Positions 8,759 through 18,895 of a stretch of DNA of 61,905 nucleotides are shown here, piece after piece. The stretch lies in assembly GCF_024282095.1 (NCBI RefSeq), contig NZ_JAMWZS010000013.1, positions 1 to 61,905 of the forward strand, in the 5' to 3' direction. The position numbers and the translations under genes are program-made. The stretch is from Nitrosomonas sp. Its GTDB lineage: Bacteria > Pseudomonadota > Gammaproteobacteria > Burkholderiales > Nitrosomonadaceae. The notes beneath the pieces were generated by a model, which saw nothing but the letters and a program-made list of their open reading frames with translations, was not told the DNA's origin and made no database searches. The number at the start of each line of letters is the position of its first letter. Position 1 is the first letter of the stretch.

Positions 8759-9163
8759 ATGTCCTTATTTAATGTATTTGATATTGCAAGTTCAGCAATG
8801 TCGGCACAATCTCAGCGTTTGAATGTAGTAGCCAGTAATCTTTCAAATGCTGATAGTGTCACCAGTTCGACGGGTGAGCCTTATCGTGGGCGCCAAGTGG
8901 TTTTCAGCACGTTGCAGGCGGCTGCTAATGGTGCGAGCGGCGTTAAGGTTGCTGGTGTTGTGCATGATCCCTCGCCGATGCGACAAGTGTTTGAACCCAA
9001 ACATCCGTTCGCAGATAAAAATGGGTATGTGACGATGCCGAATGTTAACGTGGTAGACGAAATGGTCAATATGATGTCTGCATCGCGTTCATATCAGAAT
9101 AGTGTGGATATGATGAATACCACCAAATCACTACTACAAAAAACGCTGACTATTGGTCAATAA
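8759..9163 (+). CDS. flgC: Flagellar proximal rod protein FlgC
   Basis: A second proximal rod protein, 134 residues. The motif [21 protein letters not shown] near residues 25-45 and the C-terminal [26 protein letters not shown] are family hallmarks; the latter is the rod/hook heptad helix. It starts 2 bp after flgB, and its stop codon overlaps the ribosome binding site of flgD, so translation is likely coupled. Confidence 0.96.
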   Translation: MSLFNVFDIASSAMSAQSQRLNVVASNLSNADSVTSSTGEPYRGRQVVFSTLQAAANGASGVKVAGVVHDPSPMRQVFEPKHPFADKNGYVTMPNVNVVDEMVNMMSASRSYQNSVDMMNTTKSLLQKTLTIGQ

Positions 9164-9174
9164 AGGAGTACATG

Positions 9175-9840
9175 ATGAGTGCAATTCAACAAGCCAGTTC
9201 ACAGACTGCTGCATCGGCAGCAACGACAGGTGTCACAGCTAAAAAGAATGTTGAGGATTCGCAGGATCGTTTCTTGAAACTTTTGGTTACTCAGATGAAA
9301 AATCAAGATCCGCTTAAACCACTTGATAATGCAGAAGTCACCAGTCAATTGGCACAAATCAGTACTGTAACGGGTATCGATAAATTGAATACAACACTGC
9401 AATTGCTGACTTCGGATGTTGAAGATAGCCTGTCCATGGAAGCGACGGGAATGATAGGACACAGTGCTTTTGTTCCTGGAACAGCCATTAAACTCGAAGG
9501 AGATTCAACTGTGGCTGGAATCGAATTAGCGCAACCCGTCGATCACCTTAAAGTAACAATAATGGATAGCGCGGGTATACCGGTTCGGCATATGGATCTT
9601 GGCGCACATCCGACAGGTATCAGCACAATTCCGTGGGATGGCCTAACAGATAGCGGTGCAAAAGCGGCTGTTGGGAACTACACTTTTTCTGTAAACGCGA
9701 AGCAAGATGGAAATGAAATAAAAGCAAATACACTTTCACTAGGTTTGGTCAATAGTGTTTCATCGGGTGAGAATGGCGCGCTGCTTGATATGGGCGAATT
9801 AGGGCTTGTCAGTATGTCTGATGTCAAACGGGTATTCTAA
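9175..9840 (+). CDS. flgD: Flagellar hook cap protein FlgD
   Basis: The scaffold that caps the growing hook and allows FlgE to assemble. The N-terminal domain contains QDRFLKLLVTQMKNQDPLKPLDNAEVTSQLAQIS, the strongly conserved block, at about residues 27-60. A FlgD Ig-like/Tudor region follows (IPWDGLTDSGAKAAVGNYTF). Two adjacent ATGs exist at 9172 and 9175. The second is chosen because AAGGAG at 9163-9168 is then 6 nt away rather than 3. The protein is 221 residues. Confidence 0.95.
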   Translation: MSAIQQASSQTAASAATTGVTAKKNVEDSQDRFLKLLVTQMKNQDPLKPLDNAEVTSQLAQISTVTGIDKLNTTLQLLTSDVEDSLSMEATGMIGHSAFVPGTAIKLEGDSTVAGIELAQPVDHLKVTIMDSAGIPVRHMDLGAHPTGISTIPWDGLTDSGAKAAVGNYTFSVNAKQDGNEIKANTLSLGLVNSVSSGENGALLDMGELGLVSMSDVKRVF

Positions 9841-9853
9841 TTAGGAGATTGTC

Positions 9854-11104
9854 ATGAGTTTTCAACATGGTTTAAGTGGACTGAGTGCAGCATCGACAAA
9901 CTTGGATGTCATTGGAAGTAACATTGCCAATGCGAATACTGCCGGATTTAAACAATCTCAAGCTCAATTTACTGATATTTTCGCAAATTCCCTAGGCGGC
10001 TCAGGTTCATCTCAAGTTGGTATTGGTGCAAGAGTATCAACTGTTGCGCAGTCATTTAGTCAGGGAAATATCTCACCGACCAGCAACCCATTGGATATAG
10101 CCATTAATGGTCAAGGTTTTTTTCGTATGGATGAAGGTGGTGTGGTTAGCTATAGTAGAAACGGTCAGTTCCGCTTAGATGGCAATGGGTTTCTTACCAA
10201 TGCGAATGGCGCGAATCTAACCGGATATATGGCCGATACAAATGGAAACATTGATGCCAGCAAACCGACCAATTTAAAATTAATTACTTCTGATCTTGCT
10301 CCGCAAGCCACATCAACATTCGAAATGGGCTTTAATCTGAATTCGGGTGATGCTGTACCCACTATAACAACATTTAGTGCAACTAATCCAGAAACCTATA
10401 ACTGGCAAACATCAGGAAAGATTGTCGATAGCTTAGGTAATGAACATGTCCTTGCTACTTATTTCCAGAAATCGGCGGCTAATACTTGGAATATCTATGC
10501 AACGGTTGACGGAAAAGTTGATGCCGCGGGTGTGCCCGAGGGAGTTACCTTGGGGGGAACCACTTTAACATTTGATGGAACTGGTGCATTAACTGCACCT
10601 ACTGCACCAATGACTGTAGATGTTAACTGGACAACTATTAACCCAACATTAGGTGCTGTTTCTCCGTTGAATTTCTCATTGGATTTAACCAAAGCGACTC
10701 AATATGGAGCAGCTTCTGGTAAAAGCGCTATCTCACAAGATGGTTTTACTTCCGGCCGATTGGCTGGCTTTACCACGGCTGCCGATGGCGTGATTCAAGG
10801 CACTTATACGAATGGTCAAACTAGAACAGTTGGACAAATTGTTTTGGCAAACTTTGTTAATCCGCAAGGATTGAACCCCGTGGGGGATGGTCTTTGGGTA
10901 GAGACACCAAATTCTGGTCAACCTGTGGTCGGGCCGCCAAAAACAGGAACGCTGGGTACACTTCAAGCTTCTGCCATTGAAGATGCTAATGTTGATCTGA
11001 CAACTGAACTGGTAAAAATGATCACGGCGCAACGTATGTATCAGGCTAATGCTAAAACAATTGAAACTCAGGATGCGGTTTTGCAAACATTGGTTAATCT
11101 CTGA
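9854..11104 (+). CDS. flgE: Flagellar hook protein FlgE
   Basis: The structural subunit of the hook, the universal joint between rod and filament. The 416 residues start MSFQHGLSGLSAASTNLDVIGSNIANANTAGFK, the classic rod/hook N-terminus, and end with the C-terminal coil (VDLTTELVKMITAQRMYQANAKTIETQDAVLQTL). The central part (about 90-340) forms the variable surface domains. A good ribosome binding site (TTAGGAG) precedes the ATG. Confidence 0.96.
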   Translation: MSFQHGLSGLSAASTNLDVIGSNIANANTAGFKQSQAQFTDIFANSLGGSGSSQVGIGARVSTVAQSFSQGNISPTSNPLDIAINGQGFFRMDEGGVVSYSRNGQFRLDGNGFLTNANGANLTGYMADTNGNIDASKPTNLKLITSDLAPQATSTFEMGFNLNSGDAVPTITTFSATNPETYNWQTSGKIVDSLGNEHVLATYFQKSAANTWNIYATVDGKVDAAGVPEGVTLGGTTLTFDGTGALTAPTAPMTVDVNWTTINPTLGAVSPLNFSLDLTKATQYGAASGKSAISQDGFTSGRLAGFTTAADGVIQGTYTNGQTRTVGQIVLANFVNPQGLNPVGDGLWVETPNSGQPVVGPPKTGTLGTLQASAIEDANVDLTTELVKMITAQRMYQANAKTIETQDAVLQTLVNL

Positions 11105-11172
11105 TTATTTATCAGTAGCTTATGGGTTATTGGAAGTTGCTTGTATTTTTATTTCACAAAATTGAGTAAAAA

Positions 11173-11916
11173 ATGGATAGATTAATTTACACATCAATGA
11201 CTGGAGCAAACCATACAATCAATCAACAAGCTACGGTTGCTCATAATCTTGCCAATGCTGCTACAACCGGTTATCGGGCAGAGAACAATGCATTCCGTGC
11301 TATCCCGGTATTTGGTGATGGATTGCCTACACGTGCATTTGTTGTTGATTCAACAATAGGTGCGGATTTTACGCCAGGTACATTACAGACTACTGGCCGC
11401 GATCTGGATGTTGCAATTAAAGGTTCTGGTTGGATTACTGTGCAATTGGATAATGGTGAAGAGGCCTATACTCGAAATGGCAGTTTGCAAGTGAGCTCCA
11501 GTGGTATTTTATTAACGCAAAATGGACTTAAAGTGAAAGGTGACAGAGGGATTATCGCGATTCCTCCGGAGACCCGTATCACGATTGGTGTTGATGGAAC
11601 TGTGTCGTCTGTTCCTATTAATCCTCAACCAAACACAGTTGCATCAGTAGGTCGCATTAAACTGGTTAATCCACCTGAGGACAATCTTGTTAAGGGCGCT
11701 GATGGCTTGTTTCGTCTCAAAAATGGCGGCGAAGCGCCGGTTGATGCCAGAGTGAGATTGGTGGATGGAACCTTGGAAGGCAGCAATGTGAATGTTGTGC
11801 ATGAGATGGTCAGCATGATTGGCTTGGCTCGTCAATTTGATATGCAGATGAAAATGCTTGAAAGTGCACAACGTAACGCAGAGCAGGCCAGTGAAATAAT
11901 GGTTGTAAGAGTTTAA
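11173..11916 (+). CDS. flgF: Flagellar proximal rod protein FlgF
   Basis: A 247-residue rod protein. It begins [37 protein letters not shown], diagnostic of FlgF rather than FlgG, and ends with the rod/hook C-terminal helix ([31 protein letters not shown]). A 68-bp gap separates it from flgE. I see no terminator there, so it stays in the operon. Confidence 0.95.
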   Translation: MDRLIYTSMTGANHTINQQATVAHNLANAATTGYRAENNAFRAIPVFGDGLPTRAFVVDSTIGADFTPGTLQTTGRDLDVAIKGSGWITVQLDNGEEAYTRNGSLQVSSSGILLTQNGLKVKGDRGIIAIPPETRITIGVDGTVSSVPINPQPNTVASVGRIKLVNPPEDNLVKGADGLFRLKNGGEAPVDARVRLVDGTLEGSNVNVVHEMVSMIGLARQFDMQMKMLESAQRNAEQASEIMVVRV

Positions 11917-11944
11917 TCAGGAAAAATTCAAGAGGTCAATTACG

Positions 11945-12727
11945 ATGATACGCTCATTATGGATTTCCAAAACAGGTCTTGATGCACAGCAAACGAAGAT
12001 GGATGTTATCTCCAATAATTTGGCGAATGTTAGTACCAATGGATTTAAGCGTGCGCGTGCGGTTTTTGAGGATTTACTGTACCAGACAGTGCGTCAACCA
12101 GGTGCGCAATCTTCCCAGCAAACTCAACTGCCTTCAGGTTTACAAATAGGTACTGGTGTCAAACCGGTTGCAACAGAAAGTATATTCACCCAGGGTGGGC
12201 TGCAACAAACGGATAATCAACGCGATGTTGCCATACGGGGGATAGGTTTTTTTCAAGTTCTATTACCTGATGGAACAGCAGCTTACACTCGTGATGGTGC
12301 ATTTCAATCCGATCTGAATGGTCAGCTTGTAACATCCAGTGGATACGCAGTACAACCAGCGATCGTTGTTCCCCCGAACGCGCAGAGTATCACAATCGCA
12401 CGAGATGGGACAGTATCGGCAACAGTACCTGGTTCTACTGCATCTATCCAAGTTGGCAATATCCAACTGGCCAGTTTTGTAAATCCGGCGGGATTACAGA
12501 AAATGGGTGAAAACCTGTATATGGAAACTGCATCCAGTGGAACACCTAATCAGAATGCTCCCGGTACGAATGGGTTGGGGCTATTAGAACAAAATTTTGT
12601 TGAAACATCGAATGTGAATGTTGTGGAAGAGTTGGTGAGTATGATTCAGACCCAGCGTGCATATGAGATGAATTCCAAATCAATTGAGACTTCAGATCAG
12701 ATGCTGCAAAGATTAGCTCAACTGTAA
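11945..12727 (+). CDS. flgG: Flagellar distal rod protein FlgG
   Basis: The main distal rod subunit that crosses the periplasm and reaches the L and P rings. It has 260 residues, the normal size. [36 protein letters not shown] is the typical FlgG start, and the C-terminus ([34 protein letters not shown]) is nearly invariant in the family. It lies 28 bp after flgF and upstream of flgH. Confidence 0.97.
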   Translation: MIRSLWISKTGLDAQQTKMDVISNNLANVSTNGFKRARAVFEDLLYQTVRQPGAQSSQQTQLPSGLQIGTGVKPVATESIFTQGGLQQTDNQRDVAIRGIGFFQVLLPDGTAAYTRDGAFQSDLNGQLVTSSGYAVQPAIVVPPNAQSITIARDGTVSATVPGSTASIQVGNIQLASFVNPAGLQKMGENLYMETASSGTPNQNAPGTNGLGLLEQNFVETSNVNVVEELVSMIQTQRAYEMNSKSIETSDQMLQRLAQL

Positions 12728-12753
12728 TTTGGATGATTATCCGGAGTAATGTG

Positions 12754-13467
12754 ATGATTAATAGCAATTCGCTGAGGAAACATCAAAACCTGCATGCATG
12801 CTTATTGATACTTGTTTTGTTTATATCAGGTTGTGTAACACCATCAACAACTACCCATCAGCCTTATTCGTTACGACCACCCCATCAGGGCGGGACAGCA
12901 GTTCAACCGAATGGGGCAATCTTTCAGACTGTGAATAGTACAGCTGGAGGAGTTCGTTATACCCCGTTGTTTGAAGATCGGCGCGCACGAAATATCGGCG
13001 ATACTATCATTGTAACTTTAAACGAAAAAACAAATGCTAGTAAAAGTTCGGGGAGTAATGTTGATCGTTCTGGAAGTATTGATTTTTCGATTCCGAATCT
13101 GTTAGGGGTTCCTTTGACCCTTTTACAGAAAAACGCAACCATTGAGGCTAAATCCAACAATAAATTTGATGGCGGTGGTGAAAGTTCAAGTAAAAATGAT
13201 TTCAAAGGAACAATTACAGTGACAGTGATAGAAGCACTACCGAATGGGAATTTGGTTGTCAGCGGAGAAAAACAAATAGGTATCAACCAAGGGCAAGAGT
13301 TTATAAGGCTCTCGGGTGTTGTGAATCCGATCCATATCATGGGGAATACAATTTCTTCAACTCAAGTTGCGGATGCACGTATTGAATATCGAGCCAATGG
13401 ATATATTGATGAGGCTCAGACAATGGGCTGGTTGTCACGGTTTTTCCTTACCGTTTCGCCTTTCTAA
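12754..13467 (+). CDS. flgH: Flagellar L-ring lipoprotein FlgH
   Basis: Forms the L ring in the outer membrane around the flagellar rod. The N-terminus is a lipoprotein signal with lipobox ISGC (Cys about residue 27). The mature part contains [27 protein letters not shown], typical of FlgH. The ATG at 12754 is chosen over the ATG at 12733 because GGAG (12743-12746) is 7 nt upstream and the signal peptide is then of normal length; this gives 237 residues. Confidence 0.95.
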   Translation: MINSNSLRKHQNLHACLLILVLFISGCVTPSTTTHQPYSLRPPHQGGTAVQPNGAIFQTVNSTAGGVRYTPLFEDRRARNIGDTIIVTLNEKTNASKSSGSNVDRSGSIDFSIPNLLGVPLTLLQKNATIEAKSNNKFDGGGESSSKNDFKGTITVTVIEALPNGNLVVSGEKQIGINQGQEFIRLSGVVNPIHIMGNTISSTQVADARIEYRANGYIDEAQTMGWLSRFFLTVSPF

Positions 13468-13514
13468 AGAATTAAATGTACGAAAAAGCCATCAGCTTAG
13501 AGGTGCACAAAACT

Positions 13515-14624
13515 ATGAGAATACAAAACATAATTATTTGTTTTTTTCTTGCTCTTGGTTTGCTTCTACCGGGTCTAGGCGTTGCTGATCGCATTAAGGA
13601 TTTAGCATCCATTCAGGGAGTGCGCAATAATCAATTAATCGGGTATGGGTTGGTTGTGGGTTTGGATGGCAGTGGCGATATGACAACTCAAACACCATTT
13701 ACAGTACAAAGTATCATCAGTATGTTGGGGCAGCTAGGTATTAACTTACCGCCTGGCACTAACTTGCAATTACGCAATGTCGCCGCTGTGATGGTGACAG
13801 CGACATTACCTGCATTTACCAAACCCGGTCAGCAAATTGATATCACAGTATCTTCCATGGGCAATGCGAAAAGTTTGCGTGGCGGCACACTGTTAATGAC
13901 TCCTCTCAAAGGCATTGATAACCAGGTGTATGCAATGGCTCAGGGAAATATTCTAGTAGGGGGGATTGGTGCGGCTGCTGGAGGCAGCAGTGTGCAAGTT
14001 AACCATCTCAATGTTGGGCGTATCGCAGGTGGTGGTATTGTGGAGCGTGAGATCCCTACTGCAGTTGGGCAAGGTGATTATATTAACCTTGAACTCAATT
14101 CAGTTGATTTTACAACGGTTCATCGTATTGTTGGTGCAATTAATGGCATTTATCCTTCAGCTGCAACTGCTGTAGATGGCCGAGTGATCCAAGTAAGAGC
14201 GCCTGCTGATAATAGTCAACGTATTATGTTTATTTCCCAAATTGAGAGTTTGGATGTAACGCCCGCAAAGGCGCCTGCCAAGGTTATTGTTAATTCACGA
14301 ACTGGTTCAGTCGTTATGAATCAAGCGGTAACGCTTGAAAGCAGTGCTGTTGCACATGGTAATTTATCAATAATTATCAATACGGAACCTGTAATCAGTC
14401 AACCTGGCCCATTTGCGCAACGGGGTGAGACAGTGGTTACGCAACGATCTCAAGTTGAAATACGTACTGAGGAGGGAAATTTAATGCTTTTGCCCAATGG
14501 TGCGGATCTTGGTGAAGTTGTGAAGGCATTGACGGCGATTGGTGCAACGACGCAGGATTTGCTGTCCATATTGCAGGCATTAAAAGCAGCGGGTTCATTG
14601 CGTGCCGATCTAGAGATTATTTAA
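13515..14624 (+). CDS. flgI: Flagellar P-ring protein FlgI
   Basis: Builds the P ring in the peptidoglycan layer, assisted by FlgA. The signal peptide is MRIQNIIICFFLALGLLLPGLGVA, followed by DRIKDLASIQGVRNNQLIGYGLVVGLDGSGD, a highly conserved opening. The ATG at 13515 is preferred to the in-frame ATG at 13476 because GAGGTG (13500-13505) is well placed before it and the signal peptide then starts correctly. It has 369 residues, the usual size. Confidence 0.96.
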   Translation: MRIQNIIICFFLALGLLLPGLGVADRIKDLASIQGVRNNQLIGYGLVVGLDGSGDMTTQTPFTVQSIISMLGQLGINLPPGTNLQLRNVAAVMVTATLPAFTKPGQQIDITVSSMGNAKSLRGGTLLMTPLKGIDNQVYAMAQGNILVGGIGAAAGGSSVQVNHLNVGRIAGGGIVEREIPTAVGQGDYINLELNSVDFTTVHRIVGAINGIYPSAATAVDGRVIQVRAPADNSQRIMFISQIESLDVTPAKAPAKVIVNSRTGSVVMNQAVTLESSAVAHGNLSIIINTEPVISQPGPFAQRGETVVTQRSQVEIRTEEGNLMLLPNGADLGEVVKALTAIGATTQDLLSILQALKAAGSLRADLEII

Positions 14625-14644
14625 TAATATGGTGATATGAAGAT

Positions 14645-15652
14645 ATGATTATCTCACCCGATACTTCGAGTAAGCTTGCAATTGATGCCAAGAGCATAGA
14701 TGACCTGCATTTAATGGCCAAGCAGCGTCCAGATGAAGCCTTACAAAAGGTAGCGCAACAGTTTGAATCATTGTTTATGAATATGTTGCTGAAAAGTATG
14801 CGCGAAGCGACTCCTAAAGACGGGTTGTTCGATAGTCAGCAAACTCAATTTTTTACGCAAATGTATGATCAACAATTGGCTCAACATATATCAACCAGAG
14901 GTATCGGGATTGCTGACATGATGGTGAAACAGTTAACTCGAACTAATAATTCAATAAATCCAGAAACTTCTATTAGCCAAACAGATGCTATTTTATCCAC
15001 GATTAATTCCATCAGTCACTCCTCTTTAGTTAAGGATGGGCATCCAAATGACAAATCAGCACAGTTATGGCCAAATTCTCAAACTGCATCCAATGCAGGG
15101 GCTCCACTAGGAATAATAAATCCCCCTATTGGAGGATCTGCTGCGACTATCCAGTCAGAAACACAATTTAGAAAACCATCCAATCATTCAACGAGTTTCA
15201 TCGATAAACTTTTGCCGCATGCAAAGGCTGTATCGCAATCAACCGGTATTCCTCCTCATTTCATGCTGGCACAGGCTGCTTTGGAGAGTGGGTGGGGAAA
15301 ACATGAGATTCGTCATGCGGATAATAGCCCAAGTTATAATTTATTTGGTATCAAAGCAGGTGCAAGTTGGAAAGGAGATGTTGTTGAAACGGTAACTACC
15401 GAATACATTAATGGTGTACCACAGAAAATGGTCGAGAAGTTCCGTGCTTATAATTCGTATGCTGAAGGGTTTAATGATTATGCCAAATTACTACTGGATA
15501 ATCCGCGCTATGCAAAAGTTTTGAAATCCGCCGATGCCGCAACGTTTGCAAATGGTTTGCAACGTGCTGGATATGCAACTGATCCATTGTATGCTGAAAA
15601 GTTAATTCGGATACTTAATAGTGAGGTATTGCAACGCCAAGAATTGATTTAA
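14645..15652 (+). CDS. flgJ: Rod-cap peptidoglycan hydrolase FlgJ
   Basis: A dual-domain flagellar protein. The N-terminal part (about 30-110, QQFESLFMNMLLKSMREATPKDGLFDS) is the rod-binding/rod-cap domain. The C-terminal part (about 180-330) is a GH73-type glucosaminidase that opens peptidoglycan for the rod. The catalytic Glu is in AQAALESGWGKHEI. A Ser/Asn-rich linker joins them. The fused form is typical of beta- and gammaproteobacteria. It has 335 residues and ends the flgB-J run before the possible flgK promoter. Confidence 0.95.
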   Translation: MIISPDTSSKLAIDAKSIDDLHLMAKQRPDEALQKVAQQFESLFMNMLLKSMREATPKDGLFDSQQTQFFTQMYDQQLAQHISTRGIGIADMMVKQLTRTNNSINPETSISQTDAILSTINSISHSSLVKDGHPNDKSAQLWPNSQTASNAGAPLGIINPPIGGSAATIQSETQFRKPSNHSTSFIDKLLPHAKAVSQSTGIPPHFMLAQAALESGWGKHEIRHADNSPSYNLFGIKAGASWKGDVVETVTTEYINGVPQKMVEKFRAYNSYAEGFNDYAKLLLDNPRYAKVLKSADAATFANGLQRAGYATDPLYAEKLIRILNSEVLQRQELI

Positions 15653-15667
15653 TGTCTAGGAGCTTCA

Positions 15668-15694
15668 TTAATTCTTTTGTCAATTGGCCGATAT
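15668..15694 (+). promoter_or_regulatory. Sigma-28 (FliA)-type promoter before flgK
   Basis: GCCGATAT at 15687-15694 matches the FliA -10 element (GCCGATAA) in 7 of 8 positions. An imperfect -35 (TTAATTCT, 5 of 8) lies 11 bp upstream, the correct spacing. The site is in the 86-bp gap between flgJ and flgK, where late flagellar genes often acquire a FliA promoter. Confidence 0.5.
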
Positions 15695-15738
15695 TATAAA
15701 TATAAGCTTTTTATATAATTAAGAACTGAATTAAGATT

Positions 15739-17655
15739 ATGGGAAATAGTATCCTTGATATTGGAATTAGTGGCTTATTGACTGCACAAAGCCAGTTGCA
15801 AACAACAAGTCATAATATCAGTAATGCCGACACACCTGGCTATAAGCGTCAGCAGGTTATTCTTAATACAAATATTCCACAATCATCAGGTGCTGGGTTT
15901 GTTGGGCGGGGTGTTCATTCAACTACGGTACAGCGTATTTACAGTCAGTTTCTTGTGAGTCAATCATTGCAAGTCCAAACACAAAGTCAATCATTGGATA
16001 GTAATTTTGCGCAAATAAAACAACTGGATAATATGTTTGCTGAAGCTACTTCCGGTCTTTCTCCAACACTGCAAAATTTTTTTAGTGCTATACAAGATGT
16101 AGCGACCAATCCTTCTGTAATTCCGTCACGTCAGGCTATGCTGAGTAATGCAGAAGCGCTGGTATCGCGTTTTCATAGTATGGATCAGCGAGTGTCCCAA
16201 ATTAGAGACGGTGTAAATTCTCAGATTACCAGTAGCGTTACTGAAATAAATTCCCTGGCCGATCAAGTAGCTGAGATGAATCATCAGATTTTGTTAGCTG
16301 AAGGTGCCGCTGGTGGACAACCTGCTAATGATATGCTGGACCAAAGGGATGAGCTTGTTAATCAATTAAGTAAATTGATTAACACTGATACAGTAAGACA
16401 GAATGATGGTTCTATAAATGTTTATATCGGCAACGGTCAGGCATTGGTTGTGGGTTCTCAAACACTATCACTGCAAGCAATTCCATCCCCCGATGATCCG
16501 GAAAATTTAACAATTGGTTTAATGAGTGGCGGCAACACTATTCAATTACCCGAAAGCCAGATCACAGGCGGAGCTTTAGGTGGTCTTTTATCTTTTCGGA
16601 ACGTTTCACTCGATAGTGCACAAAATGCACTGGGAAGAATAGCGATAACGTTAGCACAAACATTTAATGAGCAGCATCAGCTAGGGCTGGATCTTAATGG
16701 AAACATGGGGCAGGATTTCTTTATCGTGCCTCCACCCAAGGTGATTTCCGCCTCGACTAATGACTCGTCTTCGGCTATCGCTGTAGGAATTAGTGATTTT
16801 GGCGCTCTTACAACAAGCGATTATGAATTTTCTTATGATGGCACGAACTATACACTGACACGGTTATCAGACAATAGCTCAGTGAGTACATTGGCGGCTC
16901 CATCAGGCGCCACACCTCTGATACTTGACGGCGTATCTGTTACGGGAGCGACTATTCTTCCGAATGAAAGATTTCTAATTCAACCAACTATTGATGGCGC
17001 AAAGAATATAGCGGTAAATATTACTGATACAACTGAAATTGCAGCGGCGGGACCCAATCGCACCAGCGCGGCTTTGTCGAATACCGGTACTGGGACAATT
17101 AGTGCCGGAACTGTAAATTCACTACCACTTGACCCTAATCTTCAGCAACCGCTGACCATCACGTTCCATGCGCCATACGATGGGCAGTATGATGTGACAG
17201 GCACGGGTACTGGATTACCAGCTACCAATCAAGTTTATACCGCAGGAACTGATATTAGTTTTAATGGTTATACCTTTCAGATTGATGGTAATCCTGCCGC
17301 AGGTGATGTTTTTACAGTTACTCCTAATAATAGTGGGTCTGCTGATAATCGTAATGTGCTATTGCTGGGTATTTTGCAGACAACCAATACCTTGGAAAAT
17401 GGTTCTGCAACATTTCAATCCGCTTACGGACAGCTTGTGAGTCAAATTGGTAATAAGACGCGCGAATTGGATGTAACCAGTAAAGCCCAAGCTAATTTGC
17501 TTGCGCAAACTGAAAAATCAATACAATCAATATCGGGTGTTAATCTGGATGAAGAGGCCGCTAATCTAATGCGTTTTCAACAGGCTTTTCAGGCTTCAAG
17601 TAAGGTCATTGAAATTAGTAATTCACTGTTTGACTCAATCCTTCGAATTGGTTGA
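15739..17655 (+). CDS. flgK: Flagellar hook-associated protein 1, FlgK
   Basis: The first junction protein between hook and filament. The N-terminus (GISGLLTAQSQLQTTSHNISNADTPGYKRQ) and the C-terminal helix (GVNLDEEAANLMRFQQAFQASSKVIEISNSLFDSIL) are conserved. At 638 residues it is longer than the enterobacterial protein. The extra length lies in the middle (about 350-545) and includes a module (SFNGYTFQIDGNPAAGDVFTV, about 508-530) that also occurs in FlgL. It is followed after 24 bp by flgL. Confidence 0.95.
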   Translation: MGNSILDIGISGLLTAQSQLQTTSHNISNADTPGYKRQQVILNTNIPQSSGAGFVGRGVHSTTVQRIYSQFLVSQSLQVQTQSQSLDSNFAQIKQLDNMFAEATSGLSPTLQNFFSAIQDVATNPSVIPSRQAMLSNAEALVSRFHSMDQRVSQIRDGVNSQITSSVTEINSLADQVAEMNHQILLAEGAAGGQPANDMLDQRDELVNQLSKLINTDTVRQNDGSINVYIGNGQALVVGSQTLSLQAIPSPDDPENLTIGLMSGGNTIQLPESQITGGALGGLLSFRNVSLDSAQNALGRIAITLAQTFNEQHQLGLDLNGNMGQDFFIVPPPKVISASTNDSSSAIAVGISDFGALTTSDYEFSYDGTNYTLTRLSDNSSVSTLAAPSGATPLILDGVSVTGATILPNERFLIQPTIDGAKNIAVNITDTTEIAAAGPNRTSAALSNTGTGTISAGTVNSLPLDPNLQQPLTITFHAPYDGQYDVTGTGTGLPATNQVYTAGTDISFNGYTFQIDGNPAAGDVFTVTPNNSGSADNRNVLLLGILQTTNTLENGSATFQSAYGQLVSQIGNKTRELDVTSKAQANLLAQTEKSIQSISGVNLDEEAANLMRFQQAFQASSKVIEISNSLFDSILRIG

Positions 17656-17679
17656 GAAATTTAGATCAGAGGAAGTATT

Positions 17680-18882
17680 ATGCGTATTAGTACAAATACA
17701 ATTTATGAGACTGGGATTAACTTAATGCTTCAGCAGCAGGAGTCGTTAATTAAAACACAGCAACAGGTTTCTACCGGTAAACGCATCTTAACACCCTCAG
17801 ACGATCCAATTGCTGCTGCACAAGTATTAAATATTACACAATCAGCATCGTTAAATAAGCAATACGCAGTGAATCGTGCCAGTGCAGATTCTTCATTGGT
17901 GTTAGAGGAAAATGTATTAGCAGAGGCAACATCACTTTTACATGCTATGAAAGAATCGGCACTAAGTGCCGGAAAAGTACTTACCGACGCTGATCGAAAG
18001 ATGATTGCTGCAGAATTTCGTAGTCGATTAGATTCGCTTGTTAGTCTTGCCAATACGACGGATGAGAAAGGGCAGTTTTTGTTCTCAGGATATCAAGCAA
18101 ATACGAAACCTTTTATTCAAACTGGATTAAACGTGCAGTATATGGGAGACCAGGGACAGAGATTGAATCAAGTGGGACCGACAAGCCAGCTTGCTGTTAG
18201 TGATTCCGGTACCGATATTTTTGATCGGATCAAAAGCGGCAATGGTGTTTTTACAACAGCAGCTGATCCATTGAATATGGGGGCAGGTGTTATTGATGTA
18301 GGGTCAGTTATTACACCGACCAGTCTTACCGGTAATAATTATGAAATAAGCTTCACAGTTACTGCAGGTGTAACAACTTATGATGTTGTTAATACAACTA
18401 CAGGATTACCTGTTTCGGCAGCCAATCCCTATGTAAATAATAATACGATCAGTTTTGACGGGATGCAGTTGAATATTAAGGGGGCTCCTGCTAATGGAGA
18501 CAAATTTACTGTTTCTCCAAGTAGTAATCAAAGTATTTTTAAAACAGTAGGGGATCTGATTACAGCACTGGAAACACCTTCCAATGGTCAGCCCGGTACC
18601 CGGCTCGAAAATAGTTTGAATACAGCACTACAAAATATGGATAACAGTCTGGAAAACATACTCACGAAACAATCCACTATTGGATCTCGGCGTATGGAAA
18701 TTGAGTCGTTGGAAAATTTAGGCAGTGGTCAGGATATTCAATTTGAACAAATGCTTACGCAATTACAAGAAGTTGATCTTGCGAAAGCGATATCGGATTT
18801 GCAACGGCAACAACTATATCTGCAGGCTGCACAACAATCGTATATTAAAATTTCTGGCTTGAGCCTGTTTAATTTTATTTAA
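17680..18882 (+). CDS. flgL: Flagellar hook-associated protein 3, FlgL
   Basis: The second hook-filament junction protein, related to flagellin. The N-terminus (MRISTNTIYETGINLMLQQQESLIKTQQQVSTGKRILTPSDDP) and C-terminus (VDLAKAISDLQRQQLYLQAAQQSYIKISGLSLFNFI) are diagnostic. Its 400 residues exceed the roughly 300 of enteric FlgL because of a central insert. The insert carries SFDGMQLNIKGAPANGDKFTV (about 258-279), the same kind of module as in FlgK. It ends 13 bp before the convergent purD gene; no clear terminator is seen between them. Confidence 0.95.
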   Translation: MRISTNTIYETGINLMLQQQESLIKTQQQVSTGKRILTPSDDPIAAAQVLNITQSASLNKQYAVNRASADSSLVLEENVLAEATSLLHAMKESALSAGKVLTDADRKMIAAEFRSRLDSLVSLANTTDEKGQFLFSGYQANTKPFIQTGLNVQYMGDQGQRLNQVGPTSQLAVSDSGTDIFDRIKSGNGVFTTAADPLNMGAGVIDVGSVITPTSLTGNNYEISFTVTAGVTTYDVVNTTTGLPVSAANPYVNNNTISFDGMQLNIKGAPANGDKFTVSPSSNQSIFKTVGDLITALETPSNGQPGTRLENSLNTALQNMDNSLENILTKQSTIGSRRMEIESLENLGSGQDIQFEQMLTQLQEVDLAKAISDLQRQQLYLQAAQQSYIKISGLSLFNFI

Positions 18883-18895
18883 CCGCTACGAGATA

